Of a stretch of DNA of 30,430 bases, positions 20,878-27,737 are shown piece after piece. The notes under the pieces were generated by a model that was not told the DNA's origin, searched no databases, and worked only from the letters and a program-made list of their open reading frames with translations. This DNA is from a virus, in IMG/VR virus record IMGVR_UViG_3300044995_000299, positions 1 to 30,430 of that record. One strand, written 5' to 3'. The translations under genes and the position numbers were made by a program. The stretch's first letter is position 1. The number at the start of each line of letters is the position of its first letter.

Positions 20878-22448
20878 GCAAGCACACCCCGCGGGCGACC
20901 GTGCCGGTCGTCCGCTGCGCCGTCTACACGCGCAAGAGCACCGAGGAAGGGCTGGAGCAAGAGTTCAACTCGCTCGACGCCCAGCGCGAATCGTGCGAGG
21001 CGTTCATCCGCAGCCAGGCGCACGAGGGCTGGACGCTCCTGCCCGACCGCTACGACGACGGCGGCTTCACCGGCGGAAACATGGACCGGCCCGCTCTGCA
21101 ACGGCTGATGGCCGACATCGAGGCCGGGCGGGTGGACTGCGTGGTGATCTACAAGGTGGACCGCCTGTCCCGCAGCCTGCTCGACTTCGCCCGCATGATG
21201 GAGACGTTCGAGCGGTACAAGGTCTCCTTCGTCTCGATCACCCAGCAGTTTAACAGCGCAACCAGCATGGGCCGGCTGGTGCTGAACGTCCTGCTCTCCT
21301 TCGCCCAGTTCGAGCGCGAGATCATCTCCGAACGCACCCGCGACAAGATCGCCGCCACCCGCCGCAAGGGCAAGTGGGCCGGCGGCCACCCGATCCTGGG
21401 CTACGACGTGGACCCGCGCGGCTACAAGCTGGTGGTGAACGAGCCGGAGGCCGAGCGGGTGCGGGCCGTCTTCCGGCTCTACCTCGAACACGAGTCGCTC
21501 CTGCCGGTGGTGCAGGAGTTGGAGCGGCGCGGCTGGGCGAACAAGCGGTGGCAGACCCGCAAGGGGCGCGAGCGCGGCGGAAAGCCGTTCGACCGCACGA
21601 CGCTGTACCGGCTGCTGACCAACGTCGCCTACGCCGGCAAGATCCGCTACAAGCACGAGGTCCACGCCGGCGAGCACCCCGCGATCGTCGAGGCCGACAC
21701 GTTCGCAAGCGTCCAGGCCCTGCTCCGCCGCAACGGCCGGACCGGCGGGGCCGCGGTGCGGAACCAGTTCGGGGCGCTCCTGAAGGGGCTCATCCGCTGC
21801 GTCCCCTGCGGCGCGGCCATGACGCCGATCCACACCACCCGGCACAAGACCAAGCGCTACCGCTACTACGTCTGTTCGAGCGCCCAGAAGAAGGGCTGGC
21901 ACACCTGCCCGTCGAAGTCGATCCCTGCCGGGCAGATCGAAGCCCTGGTGGTCGGCCAGGTCCGCGGCATCGGCCGCGACCCGGCCGTTCTGCAAGAGAC
22001 GATCCGGCAGGCCCGCGTCCGCGACGAGGAGCGGCTGGCCGAACTGGACGCCGAGCGGCGCAACCTCGACCGCGAACAGGCCCGCTGGCACGCCGAGGTC
22101 GGCAAGCTGCCGCCGCTGCCGCAGGACGACCCGACGCTTGCCCGGCTGGCCGACCTGCAGGAGCGCATCCGCCTGGCCGAGGCGCGGGCCGCCCGGGTGC
22201 GGGAGGTGGCGGCCGCCGTCCGCCGCCGGCGGATCGACGACGACGATGTCGCCCTGGCCCTGTCGGTCTTCGACCCGGTCTGGGAGTCGCTGACGCCGGC
22301 CGAGCAGGCGCGGGTGGTGCATCTGCTTGTCGAGCGGGTGGACTACGACGGGTCGAAAGGGAAGGTGACGATCACCTTCCAGCCGACGGGGATCAAGACG
22401 CTGGCCGAGGAGCGGGCCGACGCCGGCCCAAAGGAGAAGACGGCATGA
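20874..22448 (+). CDS. Large serine recombinase
   Basis: A 524-residue protein from ATG 20874, overlapping the DUF2924 stop (ATGA). The resolvase domain has the nucleophile Ser22 in 'CAVYTRKSTEEGLEQEFNSL', 'DGGFTGGNMDRPALQRLM', the 'VVIYKVDRLSRSLLDFARMM' catalytic Arg motif, and 'EREIISERTRDKIAATRRKG' at the start of the long helix. Next come the recombinase domain ('GYDVDPRGYKLVVNEPEAER'), a zinc ribbon ('LIRCVPCGAAMTPIH' with 'CSSAQKKGWHTCPS'), and a coiled-coil segment around 380-430. All domains look intact. It should integrate and excise the element by Ser-DNA chemistry at att sites. Confidence 0.93.
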   Translation: MSKHTPRATVPVVRCAVYTRKSTEEGLEQEFNSLDAQRESCEAFIRSQAHEGWTLLPDRYDDGGFTGGNMDRPALQRLMADIEAGRVDCVVIYKVDRLSRSLLDFARMMETFERYKVSFVSITQQFNSATSMGRLVLNVLLSFAQFEREIISERTRDKIAATRRKGKWAGGHPILGYDVDPRGYKLVVNEPEAERVRAVFRLYLEHESLLPVVQELERRGWANKRWQTRKGRERGGKPFDRTTLYRLLTNVAYAGKIRYKHEVHAGEHPAIVEADTFASVQALLRRNGRTGGAAVRNQFGALLKGLIRCVPCGAAMTPIHTTRHKTKRYRYYVCSSAQKKGWHTCPSKSIPAGQIEALVVGQVRGIGRDPAVLQETIRQARVRDEERLAELDAERRNLDREQARWHAEVGKLPPLPQDDPTLARLADLQERIRLAEARAARVREVAAAVRRRRIDDDDVALALSVFDPVWESLTPAEQARVVHLLVERVDYDGSKGKVTITFQPTGIKTLAEERADAGPKEKTA

Positions 22449-22891
22449 CCGAGACGTTCACGCTGGAGTGCGAGGTCCACTTCGACCGCCGCGGCCGGGG
22501 CAGCCGCAAGGTGCTGGAAACCGGGCCGGGGCCGTTCCGCCCGGCCGAGCCGGGCCGGGTGCCCCGCGTCGCCCGGCTGATGGCTCTGGCGATCCGCTTC
22601 GACGGGCTGCTGCGCGAGGGGGCGGTCGAGAGCTACGCCGAACTGGCCCGCCTGGGCCACGTCACGCGGGCGCGGGTAACGCAGATCATGAACCTGCTGC
22701 ACCTGGCCCCGGACATCCAGGAGGAGATCCTCTTTCTGCCGCGAACCCGGACCGGCCGCGACGCCCTCATCCTCGTGCAGCTGCAAGCGATCGCCCAGGT
22801 CCTCGACTGGCAGAAGCAGCGGCGGATGTGGCGGGCGCTGGCCGCACAAGCCGCACAGGTCGCACAAGCCGAAGAACCGGCCGAAAAATGA
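22445..22891 (+). CDS. Helix-turn-helix protein coupled to the recombinase
   Basis: A 148-residue protein from ATG 22445, overlapping the recombinase stop by 4 bp. Residues 62-90 ('ESYAELARLGHVTRARVTQI' then 'MNLLHLAPDI') form a ParB/KorB-like helix-turn-helix. The N-terminus 'VHFDRRGRGSRKVLETGPGP' is basic and probably contacts DNA. The C-terminal part ends in an Ala/Gln-rich helix. It may control the operon, bind att-proximal DNA, or act as a recombination directionality factor; position favours an accessory role to the recombinase. The assignment as a DNA-binding protein is solid, while the precise role is inference. Confidence 0.75.
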   Translation: MTETFTLECEVHFDRRGRGSRKVLETGPGPFRPAEPGRVPRVARLMALAIRFDGLLREGAVESYAELARLGHVTRARVTQIMNLLHLAPDIQEEILFLPRTRTGRDALILVQLQAIAQVLDWQKQRRMWRALAAQAAQVAQAEEPAEK

Positions 22892-22933
22892 TCCGGAAAG
22901 TCCGAAAGACCCTCATCGGCCCCGACAACGAAA

Positions 22934-22966
22934 TTGCGACGCCCCTTTGGGTTATGTTAGTATACT
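22934..22966 (+). promoter_or_regulatory. Candidate promoter for the unknown gene pair
   Basis: A good -10 hexamer TATACT lies at 22961-22966 in an AT-rich patch that stands out from its high-GC surroundings. The best -35-like hexamer, TTGCGA at 22934-22939, is 21 bp away, longer than standard spacing. A strong purine-rich ribosome site (AAGGGGGG, 23020-23027) precedes the ATG at 23039. The 147-bp gap between the recombinase cassette and this gene would allow separate control. Confidence 0.35.
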
Positions 22967-23038
22967 CCCGTTCAGCTTCTATGGGTCCGACTCGGCCGGT
23001 TCTCCGGCAGGGGGAACAGTTAAGGGGGGATACCAAGC

Positions 23039-24238
23039 ATGTCACGCGCGTTTTCGATTCCGACGGTCTTGCGGATGGTCCCGAACCATCTGCTCAAGGA
23101 GTTCTTCGCCCGGCTCGGCCACGGCGAATTGGGGGTGGATTGGGACGAACTGGGCGAACGCGAGGTCGATCCGATCATCCGGGCGGTCAACGACCTGCCG
23201 GCCGGGGCGTTCGACACGGTCGAGGCGTCGCTGCACAACGTCTTCGACCTGGCCTGCGAGACGGGCATCAGTGCCATCCTCGAGGCCGGCGTCCTGGCCG
23301 GCGACGACGACCTGCCCGCCGCCCTGCCGCAGGACGCCGGGCCGTACCACAAGGCGATGTGGGCCTGGCTCAACCGCACCGAGGTGGTCGGCCGGGCCCT
23401 GCTCATCCACCAGGTCGAACACCTGGCCTGGTGGCGCAAGCGGAACGACCTGCCGGCCGTCGCGCCGGACACCTCGCCCGAGACGACACGCGAGTTCGCC
23501 CGGGCGCTGTCGAACCTGCTGCTGAGCGAACAGGGGCGGGGCAAGGTCTGCACGGTCGATACGCTGTGCCGGCGGGGCACCGACTACGTCTTCGCCCACC
23601 CCGACGACTTCGTCCAGAACGTCACCGCCCACGACGGCGAGGGCAAGCTGGCGGCACGCACCTTCCGCCAGACCTTCCCCATCGTCTTCGCCTACGGCCG
23701 CAGTGAGGGCACGCTGGAACTGTTCGCCCGGGTGCCGACCAAGCTCAAGCCGCGGCTGGAAGAACTGTTCGCGCAGGTCATCCTCGGGGTCGAACTGGAG
23801 GACTGGGCTCCCGACGCCGCCTACGACCTCAACCCCTTGAAGCACCGCAGCTTCTCCCTGGCCACGGACCCGCAGGACTGCGTGCGGCCGCGCGTCCGGC
23901 GGATGCGTCTGTCGTTCAAGAACAGCCACCGCCGCCTGACCCTGGAGGCCGACCCCGACTCGGGCGTCGAGGACGTCTACGACATGCTCGACGAGGTCCT
24001 CGACCGCGAGCGGGTGCCGCTGTCGGCGGTGAACGTCACGCTGGTGACGTTCTGCTTCGAGTTCCTGCCGCTGGACGGCCGCAAGCCGGGGACGCTGACG
24101 TTCGACGTGGCCTACCCGAGTAGCTGCAGCCTGCGCAACCAGCGCCCCGAGCGGATCGAACTGGCCCAGAAATACCTCAAGCGGTGGGGGATCGATGTCG
24201 CACGAACCGTTCCGGCGGACGTTGCGGCGGCTGGATGA
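23039..24238 (+). CDS. Unknown conserved protein, first of a two-gene module
   Basis: A 399-residue protein from ATG 23039. It opens with 'MSRAFSIPTVLRMVPNHLLK' and a motif near residue 37, 'WDELGEREVDPIIRAVNDLP'. A middle helical region contains 'HKAMWAWLNRTEVVGRALLI' and 'QVEHLAWWRKRNDLP', and there are beta-rich segments such as 'GTDYVFAHPDDFVQNVTAHD', 'RTFRQTFPIVFAYGRSEGTL' and 'ERIELAQKYLKRWGID'. No classic nuclease, ATPase or transferase motif is visible. The sequence is well formed with no interruption, and I have seen closely similar proteins paired with the next gene in other bacteria, although I cannot attach a name. It shares 44 bp with the next gene. Function unknown. Confidence 0.72.
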   Translation: MSRAFSIPTVLRMVPNHLLKEFFARLGHGELGVDWDELGEREVDPIIRAVNDLPAGAFDTVEASLHNVFDLACETGISAILEAGVLAGDDDLPAALPQDAGPYHKAMWAWLNRTEVVGRALLIHQVEHLAWWRKRNDLPAVAPDTSPETTREFARALSNLLLSEQGRGKVCTVDTLCRRGTDYVFAHPDDFVQNVTAHDGEGKLAARTFRQTFPIVFAYGRSEGTLELFARVPTKLKPRLEELFAQVILGVELEDWAPDAAYDLNPLKHRSFSLATDPQDCVRPRVRRMRLSFKNSHRRLTLEADPDSGVEDVYDMLDEVLDRERVPLSAVNVTLVTFCFEFLPLDGRKPGTLTFDVAYPSSCSLRNQRPERIELAQKYLKRWGIDVARTVPADVAAAG

Positions 24239-25145
24239 CGAGCCGCCGGTGTTCTTCGCCGACGAGGTCGAACGACACCTCTCCCCGATCCGCGACCGGC
24301 TGGTCGGCCTGGGCCTGCTGCGCGAGACGAGACCGGCGACCTGCGTGCCGTGCGGCAACGCGCACGTCGCCCGAGTGGAGTTCGTCCGCAGCAGCCGGAC
24401 CGGGCGGACGCACGCCTACCTCCCCTGTCCGGAGTGCGGCCCCGTCGAGATCCGGCCCGACCACCTGAAGCGCTGGACGGTAGATGCCGCCGCGCTGGTC
24501 GCCGTTCTGGCCCCGGCCGCCGGCATTGCCGGCACGGCCGAGGAGGTCGTGGCCGGGCGGCTGTGGCGGGTGGGCAAGGCGTCCTGGGGCGGCCGGCCGC
24601 GCGAGGCCTACTTCGCCCGCCACGTCCACGAGGGCTGTCGCCCGGCCGTCCTGGCCGAGCTGGCCCGGCGGCCCAAGGCCCTCGTGTTCGTGCCGATCGA
24701 GGAGACCGCCCGCCGCTGGGGCGACGGCATCCCGAACCCGGTGCTCGCCCTGGAGGCGGTGCTGTCGCTCGGCACGGACGGCCCCGAGTTCGACACGTCC
24801 TGCGTGGAGGTGCGGCTGGCCGACGCGGGCCTGCTCGACGCCCCGGCCAGGAAGCCGCCGCGCAAGCGGGCCGAGCGGGCCGGCAAGATCGAGGCCCTCG
24901 TCCGCGAGATCGCCGAGCACCTCCGCGCCGCCCGCGACCACGCCTTCACGACCCGCGACACCCTGGGCACCCCGGAACTGCTGCCCCGCCCCAGCCAGCA
25001 GGACCTGGCGAAGCGGGCCGGGCTGACCGAGACGGACGTGAGCCGGTGCCTGAAAGACCCGGCGGCGCGTGAGCTGCGCCTGCTGTGGGAGACGGCCCTC
25101 GAACTGGACAAGGTCCTCGGCTGGAAAGGGAGGCCCCATCGCTGA
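24195..25145 (+). CDS. Unknown protein with zinc ribbon and C-terminal HTH, second of a two-gene module
   Basis: A 316-residue protein from ATG 24195, lying 44 bp inside the preceding gene in another frame, a strong sign of co-translation. Residues 50-81 carry a zinc ribbon: 'CVPCGN' (Cys50, Cys53) and 'CPECGP' (Cys78, Cys81). The middle contains a predicted helical stretch ('PPRKRAERAGKIEALVREIA'). Residues 265-290 form a clear HTH ('PSQQDLAKRAGLTETDVSRC'), with 'ELRLLWETALELDKVL' after it. The combination suggests DNA binding and recognition, perhaps guiding the partner protein. No catalytic residues are obvious. Its transcript ends at the hairpin at 25220-25254. Function unknown. Confidence 0.72.
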   Translation: MSHEPFRRTLRRLDDEPPVFFADEVERHLSPIRDRLVGLGLLRETRPATCVPCGNAHVARVEFVRSSRTGRTHAYLPCPECGPVEIRPDHLKRWTVDAAALVAVLAPAAGIAGTAEEVVAGRLWRVGKASWGGRPREAYFARHVHEGCRPAVLAELARRPKALVFVPIEETARRWGDGIPNPVLALEAVLSLGTDGPEFDTSCVEVRLADAGLLDAPARKPPRKRAERAGKIEALVREIAEHLRAARDHAFTTRDTLGTPELLPRPSQQDLAKRAGLTETDVSRCLKDPAARELRLLWETALELDKVLGWKGRPHR

Positions 25146-25157
25146 GCCCCGAGCGGG

Positions 25158-25196
25158 CGAGTTGCACTTCGGTCGATTTCGTGCAAGTGCAACTCG
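25158..25196. repeat. Perfect 12-bp inverted repeat upstream of the sigma factor gene
   Basis: CGAGTTGCACTT at 25158-25169 and AAGTGCAACTCG at 25185-25196 are exact complements with a 15-nt loop. It is 13 bp after the stop of the preceding gene and has no T-run, so it is not a clean terminator. It contains three of the five TGCAA/TTGCA pentamers found in this 194-bp gap (25162, 25182, 25188, 25268 and 25295), and may be an operator for a dimeric regulator. Confidence 0.5.
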
Positions 25197-25219
25197 GAAT
25201 TTCCTGAACCCAACGGACG

Positions 25220-25254
25220 GCGGCGCAACCACTTCGGTCGTGCCGCTCTTTTTT
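25220..25254 (+). terminator. Rho-independent terminator after the two-gene module
   Basis: GCGGC (25220-25224) pairs with GCCGC (25242-25246), and the stem continues partly (GCAAC with GTCGT, one mismatch and one wobble) around a CACTTCG loop. It is followed at once by TC and six T residues (25249-25254). This is the clearest terminator in the window, separating the unknown pair from the sigma factor gene. Confidence 0.65.
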
Positions 25255-25339
25255 CGCGCCGCGGTCATGCAACTCCGCCGGCGGGTGGTCGCTGTGCAAC
25301 GGGCACGGCGGGAAACACCACCCGTTCGGGCAATGGAAC

Positions 25340-25957
25340 ATGACTCACGAGCAACCGTCCGCATCCATTTCCACCACTTCCGTATCCGCCACTCCCCGAC
25401 ACCTCGACGCTTTCGCCCGGCGTCTGATCCGCCGCAAGGCCCGGCAGTTGGCCTGCCGGTCGGGCTTCACCCGGAGTGACCGCGACGACATCGAGCAGGA
25501 CCTGACGCAGAAGCTGATCCAGCAGATCGAGGCGTTCGATCCCGCCGCGGCCCACTGGTACGCGTTCGTCACCACGGTCGTCGAGCGGCAGACGGCCACC
25601 CTACTGCGGGACCGGCAGGCGGCCAAGCGGGACCGCCGCCGGGTGACGACGCTGCACGTCCTGATCGACGGCGACGACGGCCCCGTCGAGTTCGCCCAGA
25701 CGATCGCCTCCGACGAACACCTCAACCGCACCGGCCGCTGGCGGCGTTCGGACGCCGAGCGTGCCGAGTTGGCCTTCGACACGGCCACGGTGTTGGCCAC
25801 GCTGCCCGAAGACCTGCGCGACCTGGCGGTGCGGCTGATGGACGCCTCGCTGTCGCAGGTGGCCCGCGATTTGGGCGTGCCGCGCTCGACGCTGCAGCGG
25901 CGGCTGGAGCACCTCCGCCGGCACTTCGAGGACGCCGGGCTGCGGGATTATCGCTGA
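25340..25957 (+). CDS. Element-encoded sigma-70 family RNA polymerase sigma factor
   Basis: A 205-residue protein from ATG 25340. An in-frame region-2-like segment spans about 26-98, with 'FARRLIRRKARQLACRSGFT', 'DRDDIEQDLTQKLIQQIEAF' and 'WYAFVTTVVERQTATLLRDR'. Region 4 is at about 150-202, with the HTH 'DASLSQVARDLGVPRSTLQR' and 'RLEHLRRHFEDAGL'. This is the two-domain layout of ECF-like sigma factors. Its genes' neighbours are phage-type replication proteins, so it may direct polymerase to element promoters. The start of its transcript lies after the terminator at 25254. A second copy of the GGGTAG leader motif begins 25 bp after the stop. Confidence 0.82.
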   Translation: MTHEQPSASISTTSVSATPRHLDAFARRLIRRKARQLACRSGFTRSDRDDIEQDLTQKLIQQIEAFDPAAAHWYAFVTTVVERQTATLLRDRQAAKRDRRRVTTLHVLIDGDDGPVEFAQTIASDEHLNRTGRWRRSDAERAELAFDTATVLATLPEDLRDLAVRLMDASLSQVARDLGVPRSTLQRRLEHLRRHFEDAGLRDYR

Positions 25958-25981
25958 GCGGTGCGTCAACTCGTCGGCCGA

Positions 25982-26004
25982 CCGGGTAGGTGACGGGTAG
26001 AGGC
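25982..26004 (+). promoter_or_regulatory. Leader motif copy 2 (tandem GGGTAG)
   Basis: This copy reads CCGGGTAGGTGACGGGTAG followed by AGGC and differs from the copy at 20027-20049 by one base in the spacer. The two GGGTAG half-sites again start 11 bp apart, one turn of the helix. It ends 19 bp before ATG 26024, with the GAGGGAG ribosome site between. The closeness leaves room for translational or transcriptional control of the replication operon. Confidence 0.55.
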
Positions 26005-26023
26005 CCATCACGAGGGAGAACCC

Positions 26024-26344
26024 ATGACCCGAGAAGTGTACCGCTACACGTTCGCGCCGGGCGTGCCGACGGAGGACGTCGAGGCCTCGCTGCTGTTGGC
26101 CATCTGGGGCACCCAGAGCCTGCACGGCGAGGTCCAGGCCCGCCTCGACGCCGCCCACTACCTCGACCCGCGCGGCGGCGGCTGCGTCATCGACGCCGGC
26201 ACGCCCGTCGGCCGCGACTTCAACCGCCTGTTCCTCGGCTTCCTGCAGCGCGAGTTCGGCCCGGACAGCTTCCGCGTCGAGCGCGTCACCGCCCCGGGTG
26301 CGGAGCAGACCACCGCCCGCCCGAGCGAGGAGGTGTGCGTGTGA
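26024..26344 (+). CDS. Small unknown protein heading the replication operon
   Basis: A 106-residue protein from ATG 26024 with a GAGGGAG ribosome site. The sequence has a patterned fold ('VYRYTFAPGVPTEDVEASLL', 'AHYLDPRGGGCVIDAGTPVG' and 'FNRLFLGFLQREFGPDSFRV') without known motifs. Phage replication operons of this type often have such a small protein before the ATPase. It overlaps the ATPase start by 4 bp (GTGA), so translation is coupled. Function unknown. Confidence 0.65.
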   Translation: MTREVYRYTFAPGVPTEDVEASLLLAIWGTQSLHGEVQARLDAAHYLDPRGGGCVIDAGTPVGRDFNRLFLGFLQREFGPDSFRVERVTAPGAEQTTARPSEEVCV

Positions 26345-27138
26345 GCCTGCTCGCCAAGGTCCAGCGCGGCCGCACCCCGCGGCCGCCCCGCTTGCTCGTC
26401 TACGGCACGCCCGGCATCGGCAAGAGCACCTTCGGCTCGCAAGCGCCCAAGCCGATCTTCGTACCCACTGAGGACGGCCTGGACGAGATCGACTGTGCCA
26501 AGTTCCCGCTCGCCGCCACGCTCGACGAGGTGCTAGCCGCGATCGCGGAACTCCGCACGCAACCGCACGACTTCGAGACCGTCGTCCTCGACAGCCTCGA
26601 CTGGCTCGAACGCCTGATCTGGGACCGGGTGTGCGCCGAGTTCTCGGTCAAGAACATCGAGAAGGCCGACGGCGGCTACGCCCGCGGCTACACCCACGCC
26701 CTCACGCACTGGCGTGAGGTCATCGACCAACTCAACTTGTTGCGTTCGCAGCGCGGCATGGTGGTCGTGCTGATCGCCCACGCCAAGGTCGAGAAGTTCG
26801 AGGACCCCGAGGCCCCGCCCTACGACCGCTACTCACCGCGCCTGCACAAGCACGCCTCCGCCCTGATCACCGAGTGGTGCGACGCGGTGCTGTTCGCCAC
26901 CCGCAAGTTTCGCACGCAGAGCGAGGACGCGGGGTTCGGCCGGAAGCGGACCGTCGCGTATGCCGTCGGCAAGGACGGCGGCGAACGCGTGCTGCGCACC
27001 GTCGGCGGGCCGTCGTGCGTCGCCAAGAACCGCTACGGCCTGACCGAGGAACTGCCCCTGTCCTGGGCGGCGATCATGGCCGCCCTCACCACCCACCAAC
27101 CGAACGACTCAACGACCGAGGAACCGACCCATGGCTAA
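26341..27138 (+). CDS. Phage AAA_24/Sak4-like RecA-fold ATPase
   Basis: A 265-residue protein initiating at GTG 26341, which overlaps the previous stop (GTGA). Walker A is 'YGTPGIGKSTFG' at 21-32, and a Walker B-like strand is 'FETVVLDSLDWLERLIW' near 79-95. 'MVVVLIAHAKVEKFEDPEAP' carries the sensor strand ending in His, as in Sak4-type single-strand annealing ATPases. A family-typical tail with 'RTVGGPSCVAKNRYGL' follows. These proteins act in phage recombination and replication, often beside a DUF669 (single-strand-binding-like) gene and a helicase, and both are present here as remnants. The protein looks complete. Confidence 0.85.
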   Translation: MSLLAKVQRGRTPRPPRLLVYGTPGIGKSTFGSQAPKPIFVPTEDGLDEIDCAKFPLAATLDEVLAAIAELRTQPHDFETVVLDSLDWLERLIWDRVCAEFSVKNIEKADGGYARGYTHALTHWREVIDQLNLLRSQRGMVVVLIAHAKVEKFEDPEAPPYDRYSPRLHKHASALITEWCDAVLFATRKFRTQSEDAGFGRKRTVAYAVGKDGGERVLRTVGGPSCVAKNRYGLTEELPLSWAAIMAALTTHQPNDSTTEEPTHG

Positions 27139-27514
27139 CCTGAACGGCTTCGACGCCAACCAGGTGGAGCCGTCGAGCGACTTCGAGCGGTCCCGGCCGG
27201 CAAGTACCTGGCCGTCATCACCGAGAGCGAGATGAAGCCGAACAAGGCTGGCCACCGGCAGCTACCTGCAGCTCACCTTCGAGATCCTCGACGGCCCGCA
27301 CAAGGGGCGGCTGCTCTGAGCGTGGCTCAACCTCGACAACCCGAACGCGACGGCGGTGCAGATCGCCCGGGCGGAGCTGTCGGCCAGAGCTATACACTTG
27401 GACTTCCAGGACACGACCGGCATCCGGGCCGACCACCAACGGTCGCCCCAGGAACGCGAGCGCACCCAGGTCCGCCAGCAGGTTCCGTTGGATTGGCCGA
27501 GTAAGTTCAAGTAA
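27131..27514 (+). pseudogene. Decayed DUF669 gene
   Basis: ATG 27131 overlaps the ATPase stop by 8 bp, and the N-terminus 'MANLNGFDANQVEPSSDFE' is typical of phage DUF669 proteins. One base appears lost near 27190, moving 'GKYLAVITESEMKPNKAG' to another frame; an extra base near 27250 shifts 'SYLQLTFEILDGPHKGRLL' again; and a TGA at about 27317-27319 stands where a Trp codon is expected. 'NLDNPNATAVQIARAELSA' then appears, but the sequence breaks to unrelated residues after 27390. At least three separate lesions make this a pseudogene. DUF669 proteins bind single-stranded DNA or assist replication. The terminal open stretch to TAA 27512-27514 could be a fused remnant of another gene. Confidence 0.8.
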
Positions 27515-27660
27515 GATCGGATGCTGGGAACCAGTCTGTGGCCGATTCCATCAAGTCTACATCAGGTCGTTAGCTGCGCCGGTTGGCTCTTGCACTATCG
27601 CCAAGGTGCTCTACCATGGCGTAGGATCTTTTCTTCTGGAACCAAAGCGATTCTTAGGTT

Positions 27661-27690
27661 TTGAACGTGTTCGTCCTGTCTGGACATAAA
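27661..27690 (+). promoter_or_regulatory. Candidate promoter for the DUF3239-like gene
   Basis: TTGAAC at 27661-27666 and CATAAA at 27685-27690 are separated by 18 bp in AT-richer DNA. Each element matches consensus at about four positions. The gene starts 47 bp downstream with GGAGG at 27724-27728. Since the upstream DUF669 gene is broken, this gene probably needs its own promoter. Weak evidence. Confidence 0.3.
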
Positions 27691-27737
27691 AGAGCATGTT
27701 CTTGCACGACGCATGATTCCTGTGGAGGACGCCTCGG

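Noticed and set aside
20835-22322. A 495-residue minus-strand open frame.
   Set aside because: It lies opposite the serine recombinase, whose catalytic and zinc motifs are clear; high-GC coding DNA commonly leaves the opposite frame open.
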